Made by a program: the position numbers and the translations under genes. This document shows, piece by piece, positions 1-7,091 of a stretch of 29,408 bases of DNA. How positions within the stretch are numbered: the stretch's first letter is position 1; every line of letters starts with the position of its first letter. Source of the stretch: Geosporobacter sp040797825 (GTDB lineage Bacteria; Bacillota; Clostridia; Peptostreptococcales; Thermotaleaceae); assembly GCA_040797825.1 (NCBI GenBank), contig JBFNEZ010000028.1, positions 1 to 29,408 of the forward strand. The letters run 5' to 3'. The notes beneath the pieces are model-generated. The model saw only the letters and a list, made by a program, of their open reading frames with translations. It was not told where the DNA came from and ran no database searches.

Positions 1-843
1 GGAAGTGAAGAAGAGGTTGCTGTAATCTGGGAGCCTATTGACAGTGAAAAATATGAAAATACAGGGGTATTTACAGTAGAAGGAACCGTGGAAGGAACAA
101 ATATTAAGGCTGTTGCAAAAGTTACTGTCAGAACTAAATCAAGTGGAGGAAGTTCTGGAAGTGGGGGAGGAAATTCTTCTTCGCCTAATACGAAGGAGAT
201 AGATGCACCGGAAACTAAGCCTACCCCTGTAACGGAACAGTCACCTATTCCTACGCCTGCTCCAGCAAGTGAATCGGGAAGTCCGGCTAGGAATTTCAAT
301 GATATTAATGAAAGCTATTCTTGGGCAAAAAATGCGATAGAAGAATTAACATCAAGGGGAATCATCAAAGGAACCTCAGAAAATACCTTTGATCCAGGCA
401 ATAATATTGTTCGGGCAGATTTTATGATTTTGTTGGTAAAAGCACTTAATATACAAGGGCAGAATGAAACAAATTTTGATGATGTAAATCCTAGTGATTA
501 TTATTATGAAGCACTGGCAATTGCTAAAGGTCAGGGAATTACCACAGGAATAGGGAACAATCTTTTCAATCCAAAAGCAGAAATTACAAGAGAAGATCTT
601 ATGGTACTGGTGGCCAGGGCGCTAGAGCAATCAGGAGTGTTGCAAATAACTGAAGAAACAGATGAACTTAAAGGATTTAATGATGCTTTAAATGTAGCAG
701 AATATGCACGAAAAGCAATTGCAGCATTGGTGAGAGAAAAAATTATAAAAGGGAATGACCATGGTATGCTCAATCCTAAAGGAATGGCAACCAGAGCGGA
801 GGCTGCAGTAGTAATATATAACATACTTCAAAATTTCCAATAA
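1..843 (+). CDS. SLH-domain cell-surface protein, C-terminal part (5' end outside window)
   Basis: The frame is open from base 1 and stops at TAA 841-843, so the gene begins upstream of the window. The first ~40 codons resemble the end of a bacterial Ig-like (Big_4 type) domain (W-x-P-I-D-x-x-K-Y ... G-x-F-T-V-x-G-T-V-x-G-T). A Gly/Ser-rich then Pro/Thr-rich linker follows (about 130-280), and then three S-layer homology repeats at about nt 290-450, 475-640 and 680-840. Each repeat has the usual core (F-x-D-[IV] ... A-I-x-x-L ... G-I-[IT]-x-G ... F-x-P ... R-A/E-D). SLH triplets anchor exported proteins non-covalently to secondary cell-wall polymer, so this is the wall-anchoring tail of an exported protein whose active part is not visible. 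The GTG at 88 is not a convincing start, because the reading frame and domain continue upstream of it. Confidence 0.92.
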   Translation, partial: GSEEEVAVIWEPIDSEKYENTGVFTVEGTVEGTNIKAVAKVTVRTKSSGGSSGSGGGNSSSPNTKEIDAPETKPTPVTEQSPIPTPAPASESGSPARNFNDINESYSWAKNAIEELTSRGIIKGTSENTFDPGNNIVRADFMILLVKALNIQGQNETNFDDVNPSDYYYEALAIAKGQGITTGIGNNLFNPKAEITREDLMVLVARALEQSGVLQITEETDELKGFNDALNVAEYARKAIAALVREKIIKGNDHGMLNPKGMATRAEAAVVIYNILQNFQ

Positions 844-927
844 AAGTTGTAGTAAGTATCTTCATCAAGTTGAAGAAATATTGTTTTATAAAAGAAAATA
901 AATAATTTGGAAAAGTGTAAGCTTGTT

Positions 928-983
928 AGAGAAAACGTGGATAGCTGCAGACCTTAAAAGTTGCAGCTATTTACATTTTCTCT
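928..983. terminator. Bidirectional rho-independent terminator between convergent genes
   Basis: ATAGCTGCA (941-949) pairs with TGCAGCTAT (962-970) around a 12-nt loop. The pairing continues outward through GT/AC to AGAGAAAA (928-935) and TTTTCTCT (976-983), so either strand gives a long hairpin ending in a U-rich tract. It sits between the stop codons of the SLH gene (843) and the minus-strand lyase gene (993) and would serve both. Confidence 0.75.
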
Positions 984-992
984 TTACTATTT

Positions 993-2369
993 TTATACCA
1001 TTCCTCTGGGATCAATAGCACTGATTATCTCTTCAGTTAGCAGCCCCTTTCCTTGCAGTACTTGTTTTATCGTTTTATTTTCTTCATCTGCTTTCAATCC
1101 GATCTGAGAAGCCATATCATAGCCCAATTTTGGACTTAAACCGGTAACGAGAGAAAGGCTTTGTTCCATCCATTTTTCACATACTTCATGGTTTGCTTCA
1201 ATACCATTAATGCACCTGGTGACAAGGGTGTGAATGGCATTGGTCAGCAATTCAATTGAATGAAGAAAGGTATGCGCGATCATAGGCATCATCACATTGA
1301 TTTCTAATTGACTAGCCATGCCAGCAGTGGCAACTGCAGTTTCATACCCGATGATTTGGCAGCATACCATGTGGGTCATTTCTAAGATAGCTGGGTTTAC
1401 TTTCCCTGGCATGATCGTTGAACCTGGCTGAACGGATGGCAGGGTAATTTCAGCTAGTCCAGTTCTAGGGCCAGAGCTAAGTAATCGCAAATCACTAGTG
1501 ATTTTGATTAGATGGATTGCAAGCTCTTTTAAGGTTAGCATTGAGCGAATAGGTTCACTCATATTTTGCATAAATGCAAAAATATTCATAGGTTCACGAA
1601 AAGGAAGGTTGGTTCGGTTGCAAATCTCTTTAATGACTTTTGGGATATATCCAGGCTGTAAATTTATTTGGGTTCCTACGGCATTTCCACCTAGACCAAT
1701 TTGATACAATCCATCTACGTTCTTTTCAATTTGTTGATAGACAGCATGAATGGTTTTTGCAAAGCCCCAAAATTCTTGACCCAGACGAATGGGAACCCCG
1801 TCGTGTAAATGAGTACGACCTGATTTTAAAACAGGCATAAACTGCTCTGCCTTTCGCTCTAGCTCCTGTTGTAGCTGCCATAGGGCAGGAAGCAATTCAT
1901 AAAGAATCATCTCTACAGCTGCTATATTTAGTGCTGAAGGAAAAGTATCGTTTGTGGATTGAGACATGTTTACATGATCATTGGAATGGACTTGCTGCGA
2001 ACCTGCCAATAGTTCTGTAGCACGATTGGCAATCACCTCATTGGCATTCATGTTCTGTGATGTACCTGCTCCGGCTTGGTATACATCCACCACAAAATGA
2101 GCATCCCATTTTCCTTCAATGACCTCTTCCGAAGCTTTCACAATAGCGGCACCTATTTCTGAGGTCAAAGTGCCCAGCTCAACATTTACTGTTGCAGCAG
2201 ATGCTTTAATGATCCCTTGAGCTTTTATAAAGGCTCGGGGCAATCGCATTTTACTTATCTGAAAATTTTCTACAGCCCGCTGCGTTTGAGGACCATAATA
2301 GACTGACGAGGGAATCATTATATTGCCTAATGTGTCATTTTCTAACCGATATGGATTGTTTAGATTCAT
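993..2369 (-). CDS. Class II fumarase / aspartate ammonia-lyase family enzyme
   Basis: A 458-residue protein of the aspartase/fumarase superfamily, full family length. These cytoplasmic homotetramers reversibly eliminate water from malate or ammonia from aspartate, giving fumarate. Visible motifs are the N-terminal Y-R-L-E-x-D-T-L-G ... Y-Y-G-x-Q-T-Q-R-A-x-E-N-F, G-T-S-Q-N-M-N-x-N-E-V (102-112), S-Q-S-T-N-D (136-141), G-R-T-H-L-x-D (184-190) and the signature G-S-T-I-M-P-G-K-V-N-P (316-326). Ser317 matches the catalytic serine of the mobile loop, and Lys323 and Asn325 the substrate-binding residues. Substrate class is unclear: S-T-N leans to aspartase, whereas the T-H pair and the C-terminal S-L-x-L-V-T-G-L-x-P-x-x-G-Y-D lean to fumarase. 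The ATG start has an AAGGAGG site 7 nt upstream. It appears monocistronic and ends at the 928-983 terminator. Confidence 0.9.
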   Translation of the reverse strand: MNLNNPYRLENDTLGNIMIPSSVYYGPQTQRAVENFQISKMRLPRAFIKAQGIIKASAATVNVELGTLTSEIGAAIVKASEEVIEGKWDAHFVVDVYQAGAGTSQNMNANEVIANRATELLAGSQQVHSNDHVNMSQSTNDTFPSALNIAAVEMILYELLPALWQLQQELERKAEQFMPVLKSGRTHLHDGVPIRLGQEFWGFAKTIHAVYQQIEKNVDGLYQIGLGGNAVGTQINLQPGYIPKVIKEICNRTNLPFREPMNIFAFMQNMSEPIRSMLTLKELAIHLIKITSDLRLLSSGPRTGLAEITLPSVQPGSTIMPGKVNPAILEMTHMVCCQIIGYETAVATAGMASQLEINVMMPMIAHTFLHSIELLTNAIHTLVTRCINGIEANHEVCEKWMEQSLSLVTGLSPKLGYDMASQIGLKADEENKTIKQVLQGKGLLTEEIISAIDPRGMV

Positions 2370-2596
2370 TTTGGCCTCCTTTTTATAAGGGATATCTCAA
2401 TAAAACTTTTACTATTAGTATTTCCAGTAAGTAAAGTATGTATTTCATCCAATAAACAAGTTTTAAGGTTGGATTAAGGAGGAAATTTAAAGCTGCTTAT
2501 TAATCAGAGAGAATTAGAAAATAGTATCCTAAGAAGTAAAATTAACAGCACGATTCTACAAATATAGGTAAGAGATAGAGAGCATGAACCTCTGGA
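2370..2596. other. Intergenic stretch upstream of the lyase gene
   Basis: AT-rich. It carries the minus-strand AAGGAGG ribosome binding site of the lyase gene just right of 2369. I saw no convincing -35/-10 pair, RNA gene or ORF. Promoters of the minus-strand lyase gene must lie here or further right. Confidence 0.5.
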
Positions 2597-2698
2597 TTGT
2601 CCGGTGATGGATACAGCTATGAGCAACTGGGATCCTATGGAGAAAGATTGAAAAATAGGTTGGTAAGGCTTGGTGGCATCAAGAGATTTGATAAGCTA
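2597..2698 (+). pseudogene. Fragment of an RND-family efflux transporter (gene remnant)
   Basis: About 33 codons read L-S-G-D-G-Y-S-Y-E-Q-L-x-x-Y, then E-R-L-K-N-R-L-V-R-L-G-G-I. I recognise this from memory as the periplasmic pore-domain stretch of AcrB-like RND transporters (s-G-d-x-y-s-y-e-e-L ... Y-a-e-x-l-k-x-r-L-x-x-i-x-G-V). An in-frame TGA lies four codons upstream, and after about codon 33 similarity is lost and the frame runs into the hairpin array. A true RND protein has about 1000 residues, so this is a relic with no function as protein. The continued frame to 2902 should not be called a gene. No other RND parts are visible nearby. Confidence 0.5.
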
Positions 2699-2737
2699 TA
2701 CTTACTGCGCAGAACATTCAAATGTCCTCAAGAAATA

Positions 2738-2880
2738 GGGTTGCAAGGTTTGCAACCCCTACGTGCAGGCACATACCGGACAAGAAAACCTATCCGGTTA
2801 TTACTTATAAACCGTAGGGAACGCATCTTATGCGTTCCGTCAAGAATGATACACAGGGCGGGCAGCAGACTCTGCTGCCC
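2738..2880. repeat. Array of four consecutive small hairpins (GTAGGGG-type interspersed repeat)
   Basis: Four inverted repeats in 143 bp. GGGTTGCAA (2738-2746) pairs with TTGCAACCC (2750-2758), loop GGT. ACCGGA (2775-2780) pairs with TCCGGT (2793-2798). GGAACGCAT (2818-2826) pairs with ATGCGTTCC (2830-2838), loop CTT. GGGCAGCAGA (2860-2869) pairs with TCTGCTGCCC (2871-2880). Stem sequences are unrelated to each other, but CCCCTAC or GTAGGG recurs beside the stems (2756-2762, 2814-2819, 2878-2884). The segment is richer in G+C than its surroundings. It begins 16 nt after the stop codon of the downstream minus-strand gene (2897), so its last hairpin may also form that transcript's 3' end. It resembles dispersed GTAGGGG hairpin elements I associate with clostridial genomes; mobility is inferred, not shown. 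Confidence 0.7.
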
Positions 2881-2896
2881 CTACATTTGCTATTCC

Positions 2897-4075
2897 TTAT
2901 AACCCGCATTTTTCAAAGGCTTGTTTGAGATCTGCAATAATATCCTCGGGACTTTCTAGGCCTACACTAAATCGAAGATGACCGTCTTTAAATTCTTCTG
3001 GATAGAAGTGATTTCTTTCATCGGTTGGGCCTACGTAGACCATCAGGCTTTCATCATGACCGATAGAAACCGCAGGAACAATTAATTCAAGGGAATTAAG
3101 AAATTTATTGTGGGTATCCACATCGGCTTTTAGTCCAAAGGACATAACTCCTGAAAACATAGTCATTTGCTTCTTTGCAATCTCATGCTGAGGATGGCTT
3201 TCTAAGCCTGGATAAGCAACGAAGGCTACAGAGGGGTGACCTTCAAGGAAATGAGCCACTTGTAATGCACTTTCACTATGTTGTTTCATTCTTAGTGGTA
3301 AGGTTACAACACCTCGCATAATCAGCCAAGCATTAAAGGGACTAATGGCACCTCCTAAATTGACCATTGCTTGAGATTTTAACTTATCAATAAGGTCCTT
3401 TCGTCCAATTACGGCTCCACCCATGGCATCCCCATGGCCATTGATATATTTTGTCAAACTATGTATGACAAGATCTGCACCGTGGGAAAGGGGCTGCTGT
3501 AGAAAAGGAGATGCGAAGGTACTGTCGACGCTGAGTAAAGCCCCTACAGATTTGGCGATATCAGCTATTGCAGAGATGTCACTTACTCTTGTTGTTGGAT
3601 TGCCAGGGGTTTCGATATGGATAAGTTTGGTGTTAGGACCTATAGCATTTTTTATTTCTTCCAAATTTGAAGTATCTACAAAACTTGTCTGAATACCGTA
3701 TTTATCTGGGAAATATTCCTTCAGCAATCTATAAACGGCAATATAGGAAACATTAGAACAAATAATATGGGCATGCTGGTCTAAAAAGGTGAAAAAAACT
3801 CCCGCTAAGGCAGAAACACCACTAGCCAGTACCATACAATCCTCTCCGCCTTCAAGGGCTGCTAGTTTTTGTTGAAGATATATCTGATTGGCTGAAGTAT
3901 TGCGTGTATAGACCAATTGATTGGGATCACTCCAATTCATGGTAGATGCATCTTCCGGAAGACGATAGCTGTTGGCCATAGTGATGGGGCGTCTAATCCC
4001 ACCTGTTTCTTTATCAATACCATTTCCTGCATGTACACATTTTGTAATGAAATGTGTATCTTTCGTGTTATCCAT
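2897..4075 (-). CDS. PLP-dependent trans-sulfuration family enzyme (methionine gamma-lyase / cystathionine gamma-lyase type)
   Basis: A 392-residue member of the Cys/Met-metabolism PLP enzyme family, of normal length. The PLP lysine is K209 in S-L-T-K-Y-I-N-G-H, the pyridine-binding aspartate is D184 in S-V-D-S-T-F-A-S-P, the phosphate-binding loop is A-S-G-V-S-A-L (84-90), and Y111 aligns with the catalytic tyrosine of the usual Y-G-x-T segment. Such enzymes cleave methionine, cystathionine or cysteine, releasing thiols and 2-oxo acids, or make cystathionine; the exact reaction cannot be read from sequence alone. Odd point: the usual Y-S-R-x-x-N-P-T block is Y-T-R-N-T-S-A-N here, lacking the Asn-Pro pair. 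ATG start with an AAGGA site. It stands alone on the minus strand, with a hairpin array directly after the stop. The cysteine desulfidase gene 21 kb away adds a sulfur-amino-acid theme. Confidence 0.88.
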   Translation of the reverse strand: MDNTKDTHFITKCVHAGNGIDKETGGIRRPITMANSYRLPEDASTMNWSDPNQLVYTRNTSANQIYLQQKLAALEGGEDCMVLASGVSALAGVFFTFLDQHAHIICSNVSYIAVYRLLKEYFPDKYGIQTSFVDTSNLEEIKNAIGPNTKLIHIETPGNPTTRVSDISAIADIAKSVGALLSVDSTFASPFLQQPLSHGADLVIHSLTKYINGHGDAMGGAVIGRKDLIDKLKSQAMVNLGGAISPFNAWLIMRGVVTLPLRMKQHSESALQVAHFLEGHPSVAFVAYPGLESHPQHEIAKKQMTMFSGVMSFGLKADVDTHNKFLNSLELIVPAVSIGHDESLMVYVGPTDERNHFYPEEFKDGHLRFSVGLESPEDIIADLKQAFEKCGL

Positions 4076-4236
4076 CTGAATTCCTTCTTTCTTGATAGGT
4101 TTTGTAAAGAATAATTAATGAAATTTTAATAAAAGTAGGAAACTTTGTCAAGTGATAAAGCAATAAATTGATTAAACTTATTGAAAATTTTGTAAAAAAT
4201 TTCAAATATCTCAACAAGGTTTTCACAATAAGAAAG

Positions 4237-4278
4237 CTGATAAATCTGCTCATTTATAGCAAATCATTCAGCTATCAG
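4237..4278 (-). terminator. Possible weak terminator after the chemoreceptor gene
   Basis: CTGATA (4237-4242) and TATCAG (4273-4278) can pair, with a small inner TGCT/AGCA stem. Read on the minus strand it is followed by CTTTCTT. The stem is short and the U tract interrupted, so this is a weak call; the surrounding 4076-4322 gap shows nothing else. Confidence 0.3.
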
Positions 4279-4322
4279 TTGATTAATGAATTTATTATAT
4301 AGGTGTGAATTTGAGGTGTAAT

Positions 4323-5624
4323 TTAGAGCTTAAAGTGACTGATGGTCTCAATCATTTCTTTTGCGAAGAGTATCATTCTTTCACTAGAGGTCGCAACCCC
4401 TTCCATAGCAGTGGTTTGTTCTTCTACTGAAGCAGTAACTTCTTCAGTGCCTGCAGCTATTTCTTCTGAAACAGAAGCCAGGTTTTGAATTACTGCTAAT
4501 ATTTCATCTTTTTTAAGGGTCATTTCCCTTCCAGACTTATTCAAGTCTTCCAGAATTCCCTTCATATCATCTATAGCCTTTGCAATATTATCAAATTTTT
4601 CATTGGTTACTTCCACACTATCATATTGGGATTTAACATTTTCTTGAACTTCTTTCATTTTTTCTACAGCATGCTCTGATTTATCGATTAACTCTCCTAT
4701 AATTAGAGCAATGTCTTTCGTGAAGTTATTAGATTGTTCGGCCAATTTTCTAATTTCATCGGCGACAACGGCAAAGCCTTTGCCATGCTCACCAGCCCTT
4801 GCGGCCTCAATTGCTGCATTTAAAGCTAATAAATTGGTTTGTTCTGCTATTTGACGGATCATTTCACTGGCAGATTTTATGTTTTCGGCACTAAGATTTG
4901 TGTTAAGGACGATATCATTAACAATTTGAGTAGCTTCAAAATTATGTTTTGTATGTGTAATGAGTTTTTCCATAGTATGTAGACCTTCATTTTTTAATAA
5001 ATGGATACGGTCCGTAGAATGATTCAACAAGGTTAGTTGCTTTTGCTCTCTATAGATGAGATCACCTAAAGTACTAATCGAATTTACAGCACCTTCGGAA
5101 TCTTTTGCTTGGGTTGAAGCACCATAAGCCATTTCTTCCATAGATTTTTCAATTCCTTCAGCCGTTTTTAAGGATTGTTTACCAATGCTATTCAATTCTT
5201 CAGAGGATATCACCACCTTTTCTGAAACAATCTTGGCTTCTCTAACGGTTTCACGGATTGTTGATAAGAAAGCGTTTAGGTATTGTGCCAGTTCCCCTAT
5301 TTCGTCCTTTGAATGGATATCTATCTTTGATTTTAAATCTAGTTCCTTGGTGATCTGGATAATTTTATTCAAAGGTTTTAGCATTATAAAATCAAGTTGA
5401 ATCATGATGATAGCTGAAACAATCAATAGATTTATGAGTGTAGCAATATAAACTGAGAAATCACCAGTTATAAAATCAAAATTCTGAATAAGAGAATTAA
5501 TAAATACCGATATTGAAGGGCTCACCAATAATGCTATAATTACACTTACAAGTAATTTTATTCTGATACTCATTTTTACATCAAAATTAATATTGATTTT
5601 ACTCACTTTTTTCGCATTTTCCAT
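4323..5624 (-). CDS. Methyl-accepting chemotaxis protein with minimal extracellular loop
   Basis: A 433-residue chemoreceptor. Two membrane segments (about residues 22-43 and 58-80) are separated by only some 15 residues. A HAMP-like region follows (about 81-133), then a long alpha-helical signalling domain whose hairpin tip is clear at 258-296 (E-Q-T-N-L-L-A-L-N-A-A-I-E-A-A-R-A-G-E then G-K-G-F-A-V-V-A-D-E-I-R-K-L-A). The tip binds CheA/CheW; the flanking Glu/Gln-rich helices carry the adaptation sites. With no extracellular ligand domain it probably senses through the membrane, cytoplasm or a partner protein (inference). The ATG start has a GTGAGGAG site about 8 nt upstream. No che genes are adjacent, but a motility-associated yjfB-like gene lies 3 kb away. 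A good sigma-A promoter is about 200 bp upstream, implying a long leader. Confidence 0.95.
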   Translation of the reverse strand: MENAKKVSKININFDVKMSIRIKLLVSVIIALLVSPSISVFINSLIQNFDFITGDFSVYIATLINLLIVSAIIMIQLDFIMLKPLNKIIQITKELDLKSKIDIHSKDEIGELAQYLNAFLSTIRETVREAKIVSEKVVISSEELNSIGKQSLKTAEGIEKSMEEMAYGASTQAKDSEGAVNSISTLGDLIYREQKQLTLLNHSTDRIHLLKNEGLHTMEKLITHTKHNFEATQIVNDIVLNTNLSAENIKSASEMIRQIAEQTNLLALNAAIEAARAGEHGKGFAVVADEIRKLAEQSNNFTKDIALIIGELIDKSEHAVEKMKEVQENVKSQYDSVEVTNEKFDNIAKAIDDMKGILEDLNKSGREMTLKKDEILAVIQNLASVSEEIAAGTEEVTASVEEQTTAMEGVATSSERMILFAKEMIETISHFKL

Positions 5625-5823
5625 ATGCTTTACTCCTCACCCACTCATTGTATATTTTTTGTACCCCCAAATTATAAACCTCCCTCTTTCTATTGTTATA
5701 GTCTGTTAAAATTGCTCGCGGTCCCCCTTCCAATTATGTGTTTAAAAAGCTTATTTCACAGCAAATATTTTAAAAAAATACATTTTCATACAAAAATTGC
5801 TATTTTTCGAGCAACTTAATTTA

Positions 5824-5852
5824 ATTGTAAGGGAATCGATTTTGGGTGTCAA
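5824..5852 (-). promoter_or_regulatory. Sigma-A promoter of the chemoreceptor gene
   Basis: On the minus strand TTGACA (complement of 5847-5852) and TACAAT (complement of 5824-5829) are separated by exactly 17 bp. Predicted initiation near 5816 would give an mRNA leader of about 190 nt before the ATG at 5624. Confidence 0.65.
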
Positions 5853-5887
5853 TTCTTTTAGAATTATTTTACAATTCTATTAGTACA
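5851..5887. promoter_or_regulatory. Palindromic operator candidate between XRE regulator and chemoreceptor
   Basis: AATTCT-TTT-AGAATT (5851-5865) is a perfect inverted repeat. A second, degenerate copy begins 22 bp downstream at 5873 (AATTCT-ATT-AG). The perfect copy overlaps the first bases of the chemoreceptor -35 box and lies upstream of the divergent XRE gene, a natural position for autoregulation and control of the neighbour. Binding by the XRE protein is inferred from position only. The rest of the 309-bp gap 5625-5933 is AT-rich leader sequence. Confidence 0.5.
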
Positions 5888-5933
5888 TAGAAAAACATAT
5901 TTTAAATGTATAAAGTTATTATGAGGTGATAAT

Positions 5934-6296
5934 ATGCCAATTAATTACAAGAGCATAGGACAAAAAATTCGAAAGGAAAGGACGATGCATCACTTAACAT
6001 TGGAAAAACTAGCGGAAATTCTTGATTTATCTCCTTCTTACATGGGGTTAATCGAACGAGGGCAGAGAGGAATCAGTATTGAGACGCTGTATAAACTTGC
6101 CAAAATCTTTAACGTAACAACGGATTATTTGTTGTCGATGAATGATAGTAGAAAAACCAATAATGATAATTTATCGGATGAAGTGACTTACCAAAAAATA
6201 ATAGAGCAAATAAAACAATATTCCCATAAAGAATTAGAATTATTATTGGAATTTCTACAACTGAAGAATAAGTATGACAGTATAGGTTTTAAGTAA
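5934..6296 (+). CDS. XRE-family transcriptional regulator
   Basis: A 120-residue protein with an N-terminal Cro/CI-type helix-turn-helix (about residues 7-66): I-G-Q-K-I-R-K-E-R ... T-L-E-K-L-A-E ... L-S-P-S-Y-M-G-L-I-E-R-G-Q-R-G-I-S ... L-Y-K-L-A-K-I-F-N-V-T-T-D-Y-L-L. The tail (about 75-120) is a short, charged, probably helical segment (K-E-L-E-L-L-L-E-F-L-Q-L-K) that may mediate dimerisation. The architecture resembles SinR/ImmR-like repressors. The ATG is preceded by GAGGTGAT at a suitable distance. It is divergent from the chemoreceptor gene and followed by 200 bp without a gene. No phage or ICE genes are nearby, so the target is unknown apart from the palindrome at 5851. Confidence 0.9.
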   Translation: MPINYKSIGQKIRKERTMHHLTLEKLAEILDLSPSYMGLIERGQRGISIETLYKLAKIFNVTTDYLLSMNDSRKTNNDNLSDEVTYQKIIEQIKQYSHKELELLLEFLQLKNKYDSIGFK

Positions 6297-6507
6297 GATT
6301 TATTGAAACAAAATAACAGTCTAACAAACAAACTAATTCAGATAATTAAGTAAAAAGCATTTACGCCAAATATGGCTGCAGATTTGATTATAGATAAATT
6401 TTTAACAGAATAAAGGATTTATATTCAGCATGTAGAAGTAGATCAAAGAATAAAATGAAAGAATAATGATGAAGCAATATAATGAAAAAATAAGGAGGAT
6501 GCTCGCT

Positions 6508-6861
6508 ATGAAGTCAAAGGAAAAATACAAAGTAATGATCGTGGCATACAAGGATATTGATGAAGCTACGGAAAAGAAAATTCAAAAATATGCCCTCAGA
6601 AAAATAAAAACAATTGAGCAATTAGAGAACGACAGAAACTTTCATTCTAATTCTCCAAAAGCATTCAGTATGAACGACAGGATTTCTATCTACATTTCAT
6701 GGATTAACGAAGACGCCAAAGAAAAAATCCAAAAAGGCTACACTATTGCAATTTTAGAATTACCCATTGAAAAAAGCGAAGGAAAGGTAGTCGGAACATT
6801 AAAAGCATTAGATATTGTATTTGAAGACAATATACTGATATTAGCAGAAAAGAATATTTAG
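6508..6861 (+). CDS. Hypothetical protein, 117 residues
   Basis: Not recognised. The open frame extends up to 6466, but the only good ribosome binding site (AAGGAGG, 6492-6498) is 9 nt before the ATG at 6508, so that start is chosen. The product is soluble, Lys/Glu-rich, with no signal peptide, membrane segment or cysteine motif. A beta-alpha pattern is suggested by Y-K-V-M-I-V-A-Y near the N-terminus and Y-T-I-A-I-L-E-L-P and I-L-I-L-A-E near the C-terminus. Codon usage and the following terminator support a real gene. It stands between an XRE regulator and a SEC-C protein, with separate spacing from both. Confidence 0.7.
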   Translation: MKSKEKYKVMIVAYKDIDEATEKKIQKYALRKIKTIEQLENDRNFHSNSPKAFSMNDRISIYISWINEDAKEKIQKGYTIAILELPIEKSEGKVVGTLKALDIVFEDNILILAEKNI

Positions 6862-6903
6862 TTTATGAAAACACTCTATTAAATAGGGTGTTTTTTCATA
6901 AAA
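6862..6903 (+). terminator. Rho-independent terminator
   Basis: AACACTCTATT (6870-6880) pairs with AATAGGGTGTT (6882-6892), with one U.G pair, followed by a T run to 6896. Outer bases TTTATGAAA and TTTCATAAA extend the stem. It begins right after the TAG at 6859-6861. The following gap to 7091 is AT-rich with no other feature seen. Confidence 0.8.
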
Positions 6904-7091
6904 AGAATGGGAAAGGATAGACAAGAGCAAGTGGGAGTTTGTAGATTATCTAAACTACCTCTAAATTATATTTTTTAATGTATCCATATATTTCAAAATA
7001 TTGTAAAATAAAAATAAGTAAAAAATTATGACTATTTTTTATATTAGTGAAAAAGTTAATAGCCATAGCACAAAAGAAAGTAGGTTGATTT

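Noticed and set aside
2738..2880. Hairpin array as a CRISPR or riboswitch
   Set aside because: The stems differ from each other, there are no equal spacers, no cas genes, and the position is downstream, not upstream, of genes.
2597..2902. Open frame of about 100 codons as an intact gene
   Set aside because: No ribosome site, only the first third resembles a protein family, and the rest is translation through the hairpin array.
4068..4253. Minus-strand 61-codon frame upstream of the PLP enzyme
   Set aside because: AT-rich Leu/Ile/Phe translation without a ribosome site, overlapping the next gene's start; chance open frame.
5625..5819. Plus-strand 64-codon frame opposite the chemoreceptor leader
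   Set aside because: No ribosome site and low-complexity composition; it lies over the promoter and leader of the minus-strand gene.
5625..5820. Cyclic-di-GMP riboswitch in the chemoreceptor leader
   Set aside because: I looked for the GEMM-I core sequences and did not find them; no known aptamer core was recognised.
6360..6417. Short frame K-A-F-T-P-N-M-A-A-D-L-I-I-D-K as a possible transposase relic
   Set aside because: Only 19 codons with no firm family match; too short to support.
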